Part shown: in pieces, positions 1-8,525 of the stretch
How the letters are laid out: each line of letters starts with the position of its first letter
How positions within the stretch are numbered: the stretch's first letter is position 1
Assembly: GCA_017413025.1 (NCBI GenBank)
Contig: JAFPVE010000001.1
Span: 1 to 64,000 of the forward strand
Direction: 5' to 3'
From: Acetobacter sp.
GTDB taxonomy: Bacteria; Pseudomonadota; Alphaproteobacteria; Acetobacterales; Acetobacteraceae
DNA length: 64,000 bases
The notes under the pieces: generated by a model
Databases searched by the model: none
Seen by the model: the letters and a program-made list of their open reading frames with translations, nothing else
What the model was told of the DNA's origin: nothing
Position numbers and translations under genes: made by a program

Positions 1-360
1 CATCTCCTGAACCGCAGCAGGAAGAATCGCCTCACCTATCAAAAAATTCGCTAACGTGCTCTTCCCAGAACTCGTCGTCCCAGTCGTCGCTAATACTAAT
101 TCAGGGTACTTTGCTCGCTGCTGTAAAAGCGCAAAAGACTTGTTTAACCTATCAAACTGTAATTGTAACTTTTGACTTTGTTCTTTCGTTAGATCAGCTG
201 AAAGAATTTTTCGAATTTTAGATGTCAGACTTTGAATCGTTGTAACAGACTTCTCCCATTCTGCTACTTTTTGTTTAAATAGATCCTTTAAAGATAGTTT
301 TCCTTCTAAAGATAATGTTTCTTCTAAAAAGGGTTTTTCTTGTATTGTACTTTTCTGCAT
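1..360 (-). CDS. Dynamin-like P-loop GTPase, N-terminal part (cut by window edge)
   Basis: An open frame of 120 codons starts with ATG at 360 and runs off the left edge without a stop. Residues 1-85 are charged and helical (many K, E, L, Q), like the stalk-forming region that precedes the GTPase domain in bacterial dynamins. A Walker A (G1) motif GTTSSGKST lies at residues 94-102, followed by LANFLIGEAILPAAV, which resembles the dynamin-family pattern after G1. By family such proteins hydrolyse GTP and remodel membranes. The G3 and G4 motifs lie outside the window, so the assignment rests on G1 and its surroundings. No clear ribosome binding site precedes the ATG. It could also be another P-loop GTPase. 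Confidence 0.6.
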   Translation of the reverse strand, partial: MQKSTIQEKPFLEETLSLEGKLSLKDLFKQKVAEWEKSVTTIQSLTSKIRKILSADLTKEQSQKLQLQFDRLNKSFALLQQRAKYPELVLATTGTTSSGKSTLANFLIGEAILPAAVQEM

Positions 361-603
361 GGTATAGCACCCACAAACATCACTACGATTAAATTATGTT
401 AAAAGGAAGTATTAAAAAACCATCTTCTAGCATGTTTGAAACCTCTCCTCTATCTTGCTAAAGAGAAGTCAGCCTGTCTTAATAAAGTAAAATAACAAAG
501 CGCACAATTAAGTCAAGCGCAAAAAAGTTTTGTTTCTTTACTTCGCTACTCGTTTTTATATTTTATACTTGTTTAGCTTGGCTCATTCTACAAAGTAAAT
601 ATA

Positions 604-646
604 AAAAACTTCTTAACACAAAACCTCACCTTCTTACAAGATGAGG
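604..646 (-). terminator. Rho-independent terminator after the fumarase gene
   Basis: Read on the minus strand, a 9-bp stem (624-632 with 638-646, one G-T wobble) encloses a 5-nt loop and is followed by TTTT and, a little further on, a run of six T. It lies 128 bp beyond the fumarase stop. The rest of 361-773 is AT-rich and shows no other gene. Confidence 0.55.
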
Positions 647-773
647 CTTTGTGGGAACAAACATAAAAAATTACTTGCCAAAACTCCTTATACTCATAAA
701 CCCTACTAAACGTGTTTTATCTCTCAAATTCGTGAAAACAAAACTCGCTGTGTGTAAAGGAGAGAATAAGAGA

Positions 774-2402
774 TTATAGTTCAGCAAAAAAATCATTTCC
801 TTTATCGTCAATAACGATAAAAGCAGGGAAATTTTCGACTTCAATTTTCCAAACGGCTTCCATACCTAGTTCGGGATATTCCAGCACTTGCACGTGGCGG
901 ATACAATCTTTCGCTAGACGTGCAGCAGGACCACCAATAGAGCCGAGATAAAAACCACCATGTTTTTGGCAAGCGTCACGTACTACTTTAGAGCGATTAC
1001 CTTTAGCGAGCATTACATAAGAGCCACCATGGGCTTGTAACTCATCAACATAAGTGTCCATACGTCCTGCTGTGGTTGGTCCAAAAGAACCTGTGGGCAT
1101 ACCTTTAGGCGTTTTAGCAGGTCCTGCGTAGTAAATGGGGTGATCTTTAAGATATTGGGGGAGACCTTCTCCACGTTGCAAACGTTCGCGGAATTTAGCA
1201 TGTGCAATGTCACGTGCGACAATTAGTGTCCCGGTGAGAGATAAACGAGTTTTAACAGGGTGTTTTGATAACTCTTTACGAATATCGTCCATCGGACGGC
1301 TTAAATCAATATGGACGGCTTCACCTCCTAAATACTCATCGGTAATTTCTGGAAGAAAACGTGCCGGATCATGCTCAAGCTGTTCAAGAAAAATACCTTC
1401 TGCTGTGATCCGTGCTTTAATTTGACGGTCAGCTGAGCAAGAGACCCCAATACCTACAGGGAGAGAAGCTCCATGGCGTGGCAGTCTTAAAACCCGTACA
1501 TCATGACAAAAATACTTACCGCCAAATTGGGCACCAATGCCTAATTTTCGGGTGAGGTCTAGAACTTTATGTTCCATATCAAGATCCCGAAAGGCGTGGG
1601 CTGTTATATCCCCGGATGTAGGTAAAGCATCATACCAATGGGTTGAAGCAAGTTTAACAGTTTTGAGCGTTTGCTCAGCCGACATACCACCAATAACAAT
1701 GGCCAAATGATAGGGGGGGCAGGCGGCTGTGCCGAGTGTACGAATTTTTGTATCCAACCATGCTAATAAATGTTCTTCAGACCCTAATAAAGCACGTGTT
1801 TCTTGAAAAAGAAAAGTTTTATTCGCGGAACCTCCACCTTTAGCCACAAACATTAAGCTAAGTTCTTCATCGTGTACACCTGCAGGACTCGCAAGAATAT
1901 CACACTGTACAGGAAGGTTTGTTCCAGTGTTTTTTTCTTCAAACATCGTGAGAGGTGCCATTTGAGAATAACGTAGATTTGTATACGTATAGGTGTCATA
2001 AACTCCTTTGAAAAAAGCGATTTCTTCATTACCTTCGATCCAAATGTGTTGTCCTTTTTTGCCAAAAATAATAGCAGTACCTGTGTCTTGGCACATGGGT
2101 AACACTTCACCAGCCGCAATGCAGGCATTTTTAAGCATATCAAAAGCTACAAAACGATCATTGTCTGATGCTTCAGGGTCTTTAAGAATAAGTGCCAATT
2201 TTTCTAAATGGCTTGCCCGCAAAAAATGAGCGACCTCGTGAAAAGCTTTTGCTGTTAGTTTTGTAAGGGCATCAGAAGTAATGTGGACAATAGTACGCCC
2301 GTGACATACAGATGTACTTACACCCGATATATCAAGTTTACGGTAAGTGGTTGTATCTTGTCCTAATGGAAAGAGGGGTGAATAAGTAAAAGGGGGTGTC
2401 AT
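774..2402 (-). CDS. fumA: Class I (iron-sulfur) fumarate hydratase
   Basis: This 542-residue protein converts fumarate to malate in the TCA cycle in the cytoplasm, using an oxygen-labile [4Fe-4S] cluster. Family motifs are complete: PMCQDTGTA with Cys104, KGGGSANKT near 188-196, TAACPPYH with Cys228, and GVSCSADR with Cys322. The three cysteines are the expected cluster ligands. The C-terminal half holds the beta-type domain with [14 protein letters not shown] and GNRSK. Length matches the single-chain family, as opposed to the split alpha/beta form. It follows sspB on the same strand by 76 bp, so co-transcription is possible. Confidence 0.95.
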   Translation of the reverse strand: MTPPFTYSPLFPLGQDTTTYRKLDISGVSTSVCHGRTIVHITSDALTKLTAKAFHEVAHFLRASHLEKLALILKDPEASDNDRFVAFDMLKNACIAAGEVLPMCQDTGTAIIFGKKGQHIWIEGNEEIAFFKGVYDTYTYTNLRYSQMAPLTMFEEKNTGTNLPVQCDILASPAGVHDEELSLMFVAKGGGSANKTFLFQETRALLGSEEHLLAWLDTKIRTLGTAACPPYHLAIVIGGMSAEQTLKTVKLASTHWYDALPTSGDITAHAFRDLDMEHKVLDLTRKLGIGAQFGGKYFCHDVRVLRLPRHGASLPVGIGVSCSADRQIKARITAEGIFLEQLEHDPARFLPEITDEYLGGEAVHIDLSRPMDDIRKELSKHPVKTRLSLTGTLIVARDIAHAKFRERLQRGEGLPQYLKDHPIYYAGPAKTPKGMPTGSFGPTTAGRMDTYVDELQAHGGSYVMLAKGNRSKVVRDACQKHGGFYLGSIGGPAARLAKDCIRHVQVLEYPELGMEAVWKIEVENFPAFIVIDDKGNDFFAEL

Positions 2403-2456
2403 AGCTTTAATACTCCTTGTACGACGTTGTTATAATAATATTACATAACGATGCAT

Positions 2457-2492
2457 GAAGTTACGATGAATAAGGAAGTTACGATGAATGAG
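2457..2492. repeat. Tandem 18-bp repeat across the sspB stop
   Basis: Two adjacent 18-bp copies (2457-2474 and 2475-2492) differ at one base. The copy nearer sspB contains its TAA stop, so the last codons of sspB and the spacer to fumA come from the same duplicated unit. Confidence 0.75.
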
Positions 2493-3039
2493 GAGGTGGG
2501 ACATTCTTCTTTTTGCGGAAAGCATCAAGGCTAACGACACTAGGGGGGGCTGTTGCGTGCTCTGATGTTTCTCTTTCTTGTGTTATGTCAAGCTTTCCAG
2601 TATCGTTGATTTCTTCTTTTTCTCCTGTTTCTACTAAAAAGCACAAGTCGAGATGGATGGCAGGGTCAGCAAAGCGAGTAACAGCTTTAAAAGGAATCAC
2701 AAGATGAGAAGAAACGCCACTAAAAGAAAGTGTTACTGAAAAAGTGTGGGTTTGGTGGTTAACAGTGAGGTCCCAAAACTGATTACGGAAAACAATAGTC
2801 ATTTCATGGGGATATTGAGCGCGAAGTCTCTGGGGTATGTCAACGCCAGGAAAATCTGTGCGAAATGTTATAAAAAAATGGTGTTCTCCAACACGCCCGT
2901 GATGGCTAAAATACTCAAGAGCGCGGGACATGACCATACGGTATGCTTCATCGAGCCAATAGCCGTAAGGCATTTTACCTTCAGAAAGAAAAAGAGATGA
3001 TCCCTCTATTGTATCGTCATCGTCTGCCATATTGAACAC
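2479..3039 (-). CDS. sspB: SspB, ClpXP adaptor for tmRNA-tagged proteins (alpha type)
   Basis: This 186-residue protein matches the alphaproteobacterial SspB family. The substrate-binding fold is visible from about residue 20 to 135 (YGYWLDEAYR, HEMTIVFRNQFWDLTV, FSVTLSFSGV, LVIPFKAVTRFADP). A flexible acidic linker follows, then the ClpX-binding tail VVSLDAFRKKK near the C-terminus. By family it captures ssrA-tagged proteins and delivers them to ClpXP. The tmRNA gene begins within about 120 bp on the same strand, which supports the role. The start ATG at 3039 gives MFNMADDD; Met4 is an alternative. Confidence 0.93.
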   Translation of the reverse strand: MFNMADDDDTIEGSSLFLSEGKMPYGYWLDEAYRMVMSRALEYFSHHGRVGEHHFFITFRTDFPGVDIPQRLRAQYPHEMTIVFRNQFWDLTVNHQTHTFSVTLSFSGVSSHLVIPFKAVTRFADPAIHLDLCFLVETGEKEEINDTGKLDITQERETSEHATAPPSVVSLDAFRKKKNVPPPHSS

Positions 3040-3095
3040 CCCATCATTGATTCGTTATCTGTACCTTGATGCAGTCCTTAGTTCGACTATAACTC

Positions 3096-3137
3096 AAAAC
3101 AAGGATAATTAAAACAAGGATAATCAAAGGATAATAG
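3096..3137. repeat. Short tandem repeats between sspB and ssrA
   Basis: Two 15-bp copies (3096-3110, 3111-3125) differ only at the last base, and a partial third copy follows. They sit between the end of ssrA and the start of sspB and may be part of the sspB leader. No function is evident. Confidence 0.6.
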
Positions 3138-3156
3138 ATAAAAATAGGCTATCATT

Positions 3157-3487
3157 AAAAAATGGCTAAACTGTGGAAAGCTTCTGTTGCCCGGTGCTTT
3201 CCAAACCGCGCTTATCGCTTATGCTGCGACAGCGAGCACCTCAGAATCATCGTTGGCACTTGTAAAATTAGCCCGATAACGGTGGTACAATACCGAGCAA
3301 AAGAAATGCCTTTACTACGCGTGTCGATCCTGTTTCGTCCCCTCAGTTAAACCAAAAACAACATACACTAGATATTTTCATTCTAGATATTGGACATCTT
3401 GGTGGAGACGCCGGGTACTGCCCCCGGGTCCACTACGCTTATTCTGCACTTCGTTTATTGCCATAGTTAAGAAACATGCCTTAACGT
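3157..3487 (-). ncRNA. ssrA: Two-piece (circularly permuted) tmRNA
   Basis: The transcript reads from about 3487 down to 3157. The acceptor piece comes first and ends at 3400 with GGCGTCTCCACCA, including a T-arm with a CCGGG/CCCGG stem. An intervening segment of about 58 nt follows. The coding piece starts at 3342 with GGGGACG, which pairs over seven bases with CGTCTCC including the G3-U wobble typical of tmRNA and tRNA-Ala. The tag frame occupies 3257-3219 (GCC AAC GAT ... GCA GCA TAA) and encodes ANDDSEVLAVAA. A hairpin (3174-3181 with 3196-3203) and a T-run near 3157-3162 probably end transcription. By family the RNA rescues stalled ribosomes with SmpB. The outer ends are estimates. Confidence 0.95.
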
Positions 3488-3493
3488 TTCTTC

Positions 3494-3521
3494 TTTATCA
3501 TGTAAACGTAATTAAGTGCAA
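3494..3521 (-). promoter_or_regulatory. Sigma-70-type promoter of ssrA
   Basis: On the minus strand TTGCAC (3521-3516) and GATAAA (3499-3494) are separated by 16 bp. The predicted start falls about seven bases downstream, at the GTTAAG hairpin that opens the acceptor piece. Confidence 0.55.
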
Positions 3522-3704
3522 GTGTGTTTTTCTTATGAAAGAATAGAAAGAATCAAGGTGTGGGTGAGTTAGGGCGATGGCAGAAGTCAAAGTTAGCAAA
3601 AGTAAAATTGAATTTATTAAAAGGCACGATTTATAACAATTGCTCATTTTTTTTGGTTAAAGAATTATTATGATAAACTATTAAAAATAACCTTTCTTCG
3701 TTGA

Positions 3705-4601
3705 ATGAATGATGTGATGAATATATTGAACGACACAACAACAAATCGTTCTGTGGTGCCTGCTATGGAGTCACTGCTTTTAAAGCCATGTCCTGTGCTA
3801 AATCATGGTTTTGTTTCGGTTGTTGATTATATGGGAGATGATGAAGCCATTTGCCAAGCTGCACGTGTTTCTTATGGAAAAGGAACGAGAAGCGTTTCTG
3901 ATAATAGAAATCTGATCAATTATCTGATGAGGCATAGACATACTTCTCCATTTGAAATGTGCGTGATCAAACTTCATTTAAAAATGCCTTTGTTTGTGGC
4001 GCGACAATGGGTGCGTCATCGTATGGCAAGTATCAATGAATATTCAGCAAGATATTCTGTTCTTGATAAAGAATTTTATGTTCCAGAAGAAAACGTTATT
4101 TGTACCCAAAGTAAAAATAATAAACAAGGACGAGGGGAACAAATCTCTTCTCAAAAAGCGCGTGAAGTTGCCCAATGGCTAGAGAATGAGGCAAAACAAA
4201 CTTATCATACTTATGAAACCTTGTTGGGAGAAGAATATAATATTGCGCGAGAGCTCGCACGTATCAACTTACCTCTAAGTATGTATACTCAATTTTATTG
4301 GAAAATAGATTTGCATAATCTCTTTCATTTTTTAGCATTGCGGTGCGAGGGACATGCACAATACGAAATACGAGAATATGCTCATATTATTTTAGGCATT
4401 GTAGAAAAATGGGTACCCCTTGCTTTTGCGGCATTTAAAGAATACAGATTAGAGGCTGTCACTCTTTCTCGTACGATGGTAACTGTTTTACAACGTATGC
4501 TCGTGGGGGAAGATGTTCAACAGGAAAATTCTGGTTTGACAAAAAGAGAGTGGGAAGAATTTATGGAAAAATTTTCCTCTTCACGTTTATGTCCTCAATA
4601 A
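3705..4601 (+). CDS. thyX: Flavin-dependent thymidylate synthase ThyX
   Basis: This 298-residue protein methylates dUMP to dTMP using methylenetetrahydrofolate, NADPH and FAD. The family signature RHRxxSxNExSARY is intact at residues 104-117 (RHRMASINEYSARY). RHRHTSPFE at 76-84 and the later ELARINLPLSMYTQFYWKIDLHNLFHFLALR are also family features. ATG at 3705 is the longest start; Met5 or Met21 are possible because the first 30 residues lie before the conserved core. The gene is monocistronic, with its own AT-rich upstream region, and converges on mrp. The 197 bp between the two stops show no further gene. Confidence 0.95.
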   Translation: MNDVMNILNDTTTNRSVVPAMESLLLKPCPVLNHGFVSVVDYMGDDEAICQAARVSYGKGTRSVSDNRNLINYLMRHRHTSPFEMCVIKLHLKMPLFVARQWVRHRMASINEYSARYSVLDKEFYVPEENVICTQSKNNKQGRGEQISSQKAREVAQWLENEAKQTYHTYETLLGEEYNIARELARINLPLSMYTQFYWKIDLHNLFHFLALRCEGHAQYEIREYAHIILGIVEKWVPLAFAAFKEYRLEAVTLSRTMVTVLQRMLVGEDVQQENSGLTKREWEEFMEKFSSSRLCPQ

Positions 4602-4798
4602 CGTTATAATTGCTCTCACATATGAGCAACATTTGAATATGTCTGTGGATAAACGGTATAAAGTTTCTTTTGATGTAAATGATATATGGTAATAAGGCAG
4701 GAAACTTAAAAACACTCTAGAGAGTTTAGAAATAGTCCATAGCTTTTGACGTTGGTTGAATAACTCTAAATATCGGGGTTTGATGGCAGTAAGTCGGT

Positions 4799-5878
4799 TT
4801 AATGAGATGTTTCATTGTGTGTTGGGAGGCGGAGGCTTTGTATTAAAGTACAGATAATATGTTGCCAAGAGCGTGTGCTTTCGCTATGAGGGGTATCGAG
4901 AAGAAGAGGGATTCCTTTATCACCGCTGGTACGAATATCAGCAAAAAGAGGGATTTCTCCAAGAAACGGAACACCTATAGCCTCGGCTTCTTGTCGCGCA
5001 CCTGTATAGCCAAAAATATCAGTTTTATTCCCACAATGGGGGCAACAAAAATAAGACATGTTTTCAATAAGTCCTATAATAGGGATAGAGGCTTTTTCAA
5101 ATAGGCTAACAGCACGCCGTACATCGATGAGAGCAATATCTTGAGGGGTTGAAACAATAATAGCGCCTGTTAAATGCGTTTTTTGAATAATTGAAAGCTG
5201 TGCATCACCCGTTCCAGGAGGGAGATCAATGAAGAGGACATCGAGCATTCCCCAATCGACATCTCTTAAAAGTTGGTTTATAGCACCCATAACCATAGGA
5301 CCGCGCCAAATCATTGCGTCTTTTTCATGAATCATCATACCTAGAGAGATGGCTTTAATACCCCATTTGTTAATAGGTTGAATTTTGCCTTCTATAACCT
5401 TTGGCTTGTTTTGTATCCCTAACATTCGATGGAGTGAAGGACCATAAATATCGGCATCCATTAAACCCGTTTTAAGCCCTGCCAGACCAAACCCAACAGC
5501 AAGATGAACAGCTGTTGTTGATTTGCCAACGCCACCTTTACCTGACGCAATGGCAATAATCGTCTTAACATGAGATAATAGAGGGAGGGAGGAGGCTTTG
5601 CTTTGAACGTGGAGAGGAGTTTTACGATGGGCTGTCAGAATAATATTGGCTTTCTGAATACCAAATAACGTTTCAAGTTGACGACTTGCCGACGGGCAAA
5701 GTGAAGAGAGTATTTCGGCTTGTTCACGCGGAATGGTGAGAGTAAGGGTTAAAAGACCATCTTTAAGAACATAACTCTGAATTTGTCCTTCAGATGCGAG
5801 AGAAACACCTGTTACAGGGTCTGAGACCGTAGCTAAAACGGCGAGAATGTCGTCAGAAGAAAGAGTATTTTGTGTCAT
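4799..5878 (-). CDS. mrp: Mrp/ApbC-type iron-sulfur carrier ATPase
   Basis: This 359-residue protein carries iron-sulfur clusters to apoproteins in the cytoplasm. Residues 1-80 form the MIP18-like domain (ILAVLATVSDPVTG). A deviant Walker A motif GKGGVGKST lies at 113-121, the switch DADIYGPS at 141-148, and the Walker B-like LFIDLPPGTGD at 215-225. The cluster-binding CxxC pair is Cys279-Pro-His-Cys282. The order and length are those of full-length bacterial Mrp. It is transcribed alone. Confidence 0.94.
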   Translation of the reverse strand: MTQNTLSSDDILAVLATVSDPVTGVSLASEGQIQSYVLKDGLLTLTLTIPREQAEILSSLCPSASRQLETLFGIQKANIILTAHRKTPLHVQSKASSLPLLSHVKTIIAIASGKGGVGKSTTAVHLAVGFGLAGLKTGLMDADIYGPSLHRMLGIQNKPKVIEGKIQPINKWGIKAISLGMMIHEKDAMIWRGPMVMGAINQLLRDVDWGMLDVLFIDLPPGTGDAQLSIIQKTHLTGAIIVSTPQDIALIDVRRAVSLFEKASIPIIGLIENMSYFCCPHCGNKTDIFGYTGARQEAEAIGVPFLGEIPLFADIRTSGDKGIPLLLDTPHSESTRSWQHIICTLIQSLRLPTHNETSH

Positions 5879-6119
5879 AGAGTCTATTCTATAAGTTTTA
5901 TCCTATAAGTTAAGCGTTATTTGACTATGAGAATGTTTGTGTCTTTTATCAGATATAGGGTAACTTAAAACAGATTTTTACGAAATTATCAAAAAACGCT
6001 TTACAAAACGATGCACACATAATAACATTTATGCGTTTGATCTTTAACCAATAAGTGCTCCATATGCTTGAAAGGCCAAAAATAGAGAGACTATTATCTG
6101 ATAAGAAGGAAATCATTCA

Positions 6120-7104
6120 ATGAGAAGAAATCTTTTTTACCCCCCCCTTAAAATTTTTAGGCGCTAGCCTTGCCATTTCTCTCTCTGATTGTGCCGGAAT
6201 CAATTATGGGAACTATCCAACCCCCAACGCTCAAGCTTGTTTTATCAACCCAACAACTGTCAACGCCAAACAACAAGGGCTTCGTAATTTAGCATTTCAG
6301 AAAGCAAGACAAGGCATACCCGTAAAAACTCTTGTCGCCAATTATCTCATTCCTGCCACAAACCAGCTTATCGTCAACAACAATCCCCAGCCTCTCAATG
6401 CGCTTTACGCCCAAATCCAGCCACAAACACTCGCCAACTTTATGATCGGCTGTAACCAAGTCATGGTGCAAGAAACAAATCAAATGATTAAAGAAAGAAA
6501 TCAAATGATTAAAGAAATATCGGCGTCACAACACTACCTCAACACCACTCCCGCCCCACAACCAACATATATCCCAACAAAACCACAAGCGACAGGAACA
6601 TGCTCTTCGCAGTACTCCAACACGCATCCTGAAATAAATAAGGCAGGAGCAGTTATTCAATACATATATACGATGAATCCTCTTGTGCAGACAAATGCTC
6701 TCATTTTTGGACACCCTCTGACGCTCACAGGCGTAGAAAATATGAAAATAAACGCAGCATACACAGAGCGAGAATTAGAAAAAATACACCAACAGTTACA
6801 ACAAATTCACCAACAGTTACAGAGAATAGAAATAGGAAAGACTTTAACGCCTCAAGAACAACTCAATCAAGTTATGGCGGCGTATCAGATTATACCTCCT
6901 TCTGAACGTTCTATTGTACGTCCTGCTTTTTCCGCGATGATCAATTACCAAAAAGCTGTTATCGCCGGACTAAATGGGAATTACATGCCTTTTATCGCGA
7001 TTTATTCACAAGTCCAACCTCAAACATGGCGCAATTATTTCGTAGGTTGTTACCAACTAGCACAAAAAGATCATGCCAAACCTAAACTCGACACAAAGTC
7101 TTGA
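6120..7104 (+). pseudogene. Exported repeat protein, frame-broken at an eight-C tract
   Basis: ATG at 6120 opens MRRNLFYPP, then runs into a stop at 6165 after eight C at 6140-6147. Reading seven C instead joins this start to a long open frame ending at 7104, giving 327 residues with a signal-like N-terminus (LKFLGASLAISLSDCAG). No in-frame start exists before 6442 in the downstream frame, so that segment alone would lack an export signal. The protein contains a duplicated module: ALYAQIQPQTLANFMIGCNQ (about 6399-6458) and AIYSQVQPQTWRNYFVGCYQ (about 6999-7058). A Gln-rich helical stretch lies between them. No family recognised. It could be phase-variable, decayed, or a sequencing slip. Confidence 0.6.
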
Positions 7105-7142
7105 TCCAAGACCGTAAAGAATAGGGTAGACATTTGCAACGC

Positions 7143-7307
7143 ATGAGAACCTCTTTGACAACAAAACCTCTTTTGTTGTTTCTGGGGGTTGTGGTGGTTA
7201 TGGGGTGTTTATGCCTGCCGGTAAAAAGTTACGCCGTGCCACTAACGGCTACTAACGCCGTTAATTTTGATATCCTCAACACAACAATGGAATATTTTGA
7301 AAAATAA
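7143..7307 (+). CDS. Small exported protein of 54 residues
   Basis: ATG at 7143 opens a 54-codon frame ending in TAA at 7307. The protein has a basic N-terminus (MRTSLTTK), a hydrophobic core of about 15 residues (LLLFLGVVVVMGCL) and a plausible signal peptidase I site after KSYA. That leaves a mature peptide of only about 23 residues. It follows the frame-broken exported gene by 38 bp on the same strand. No Shine-Dalgarno sequence is evident and no family is recognised, so it may not be expressed. Confidence 0.4.
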   Translation: MRTSLTTKPLLLFLGVVVVMGCLCLPVKSYAVPLTATNAVNFDILNTTMEYFEK

Positions 7308-7422
7308 AAACGCTTATTTTTTAGGTGTAACAATATAATCAATATAATTAAAGGTTGATATCATCTAGTTTTGCTAGTTTTGTCCGTAGGTTTATATCGC
7401 TTAAAAAAACTGTGAACAACCT

Positions 7423-7686
7423 TTACCATGGACGTTGCCCCGTTGTACGCACATAACGCCATCCTAAATAGACGGCTATCAGAATCACTCCTATGAGAAT
7501 AGGGAGGGATAGATGGTGAGCAATACGAAAAATTGTCGCGTAAATAAGCCCGTTCATGACAGAATGCGCAATACTACCAAAAAAACTATGCGCTGCATGG
7601 CTATAGCCCATAGCATGATGAGCAAAAATATGATGGTGTCCCATAGAGTGATAATGAGGAACATGGTGATTAACAAAAAAACTCAT
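7423..7686 (-). CDS. His-rich single-pass membrane protein, 87 residues
   Basis: Residues 1-34 contain eleven histidines in short clusters (NHHVPHYHSMGHHH, AHHAMGYSHAAHS), a layout that suggests metal binding. A hydrophobic helix follows (LPILIGVILIAVYLGWRYV, about 61-79), then a short basic tail. AAAGG lies upstream of the ATG on the minus strand. No named family is recognised; a role in metal handling at the inner membrane is inference from composition only. Confidence 0.6.
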   Translation of the reverse strand: MSFFVNHHVPHYHSMGHHHIFAHHAMGYSHAAHSFFGSIAHSVMNGLIYATIFRIAHHLSLPILIGVILIAVYLGWRYVRTTGQRPW

Positions 7687-8184
7687 AAAACAACCTTTTT
7701 TTGGTGTAGCCTTTTGTTAAAGGCGGTAAGTTAAGAGAAAATTTCCTAACAGATTATTTTTAATCGCGACTTTTTGTTAAAAGTGCAACTATGGATGAGG
7801 AGCATTTGCTGAAAAGAACACAGCGGATTTTTGGATTATCGAAAACAGTTTATAAGTGATATTACACTAAATATTAAATATAAATATTAAATATTAAATA
7901 AAAGCACGGATTTGGCAAAAATATCCTCATATCTTAAACAACCGCAAACATAACTTTATTACTTTTTACCACAAAATTGTTGGCTTGTTATTTGCTTATG
8001 GGTAGTTTTTTTATTAATGTAATAAATATTAAGAGCTTGTCATCGTCATACATGGGGAGAAGAAGAGAGGAAAAAGAAAAATTTCGTGACATCGTTAAAA
8101 TTTTAGTGTATAAGAATTCTATCTAGTACAGCTGTTAACAATTAGCTGGCAATTCTTTAAGTAACTAGTGAGGATAAGATAACG
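7687..8184. other. AT-rich intergenic region without a recognised gene
   Basis: About 500 bp between a minus-strand gene and a small plus-strand gene. It has a simple tattaaata-like stretch around 7866-7900. Promoters for both flanking genes are expected here, but no convincing -35/-10 pair stood out. No RNA gene was recognised. Confidence 0.5.
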
Positions 8185-8280
8185 ATGACAATGAAATGTG
8201 TTTTTATTAAAACTTTTGCGGTATTAGGTATTATTGCTGTGGCGCTTTACTTCTTTAAGTCAAAGAAAGAAGAAGTTTAA
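8185..8280 (+). CDS. Single-pass membrane microprotein, 31 residues
   Basis: ATG at 8185 follows AGGA at 8171-8174 and opens a 31-codon frame ending in TAA at 8280. The sequence has a short start, one hydrophobic helix (FAVLGIIAVALYFF) and a charged tail KSKKEEV. This hydrophobic-then-charged design is common in bacterial membrane microproteins. Met3 is an alternative start. Nothing in the neighbourhood shows its job. Confidence 0.5.
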   Translation: MTMKCVFIKTFAVLGIIAVALYFFKSKKEEV

Positions 8281-8305
8281 TCGCATTTACTATACTTTTT
8301 CTTTT

Positions 8306-8333
8306 GGACCCGTTTGTTTAAGGCAGGCGGGTC
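8306..8333 (+). terminator. Possible hairpin terminator after the microprotein gene
   Basis: GACCCG (8307-8312) and CGGGTC (8328-8333) pair around a 15-nt loop, 27 bp after the stop. There is no T-run, so it may be a structural element and not an intrinsic terminator. The rest of 8281-8525 shows no gene. Confidence 0.3.
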
Positions 8334-8525
8334 ATTACTAATCTGTGTGTATTTATATTACGTCTATGAATTGTTTTTCGTAGAATACAAGTTTTTATTG
8401 TTTTTGCTGTAGTGTTATTAAGTCGAAATATTAAAGTAGCTTCAAAATGGTTTCATGAGTTAGCTGTGTTCGTTGGGGTGTATTTAGAAGATTAAGTATC
8501 AAATAGCATTAAGGAATAGAGTGTC

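Noticed and set aside
3162..3350. Plus-strand open frame of 62 codons between sspB and thyX
   Set aside because: It lies antisense to the tmRNA coding piece, whose acceptor stem, tag frame and hairpin explain the sequence.
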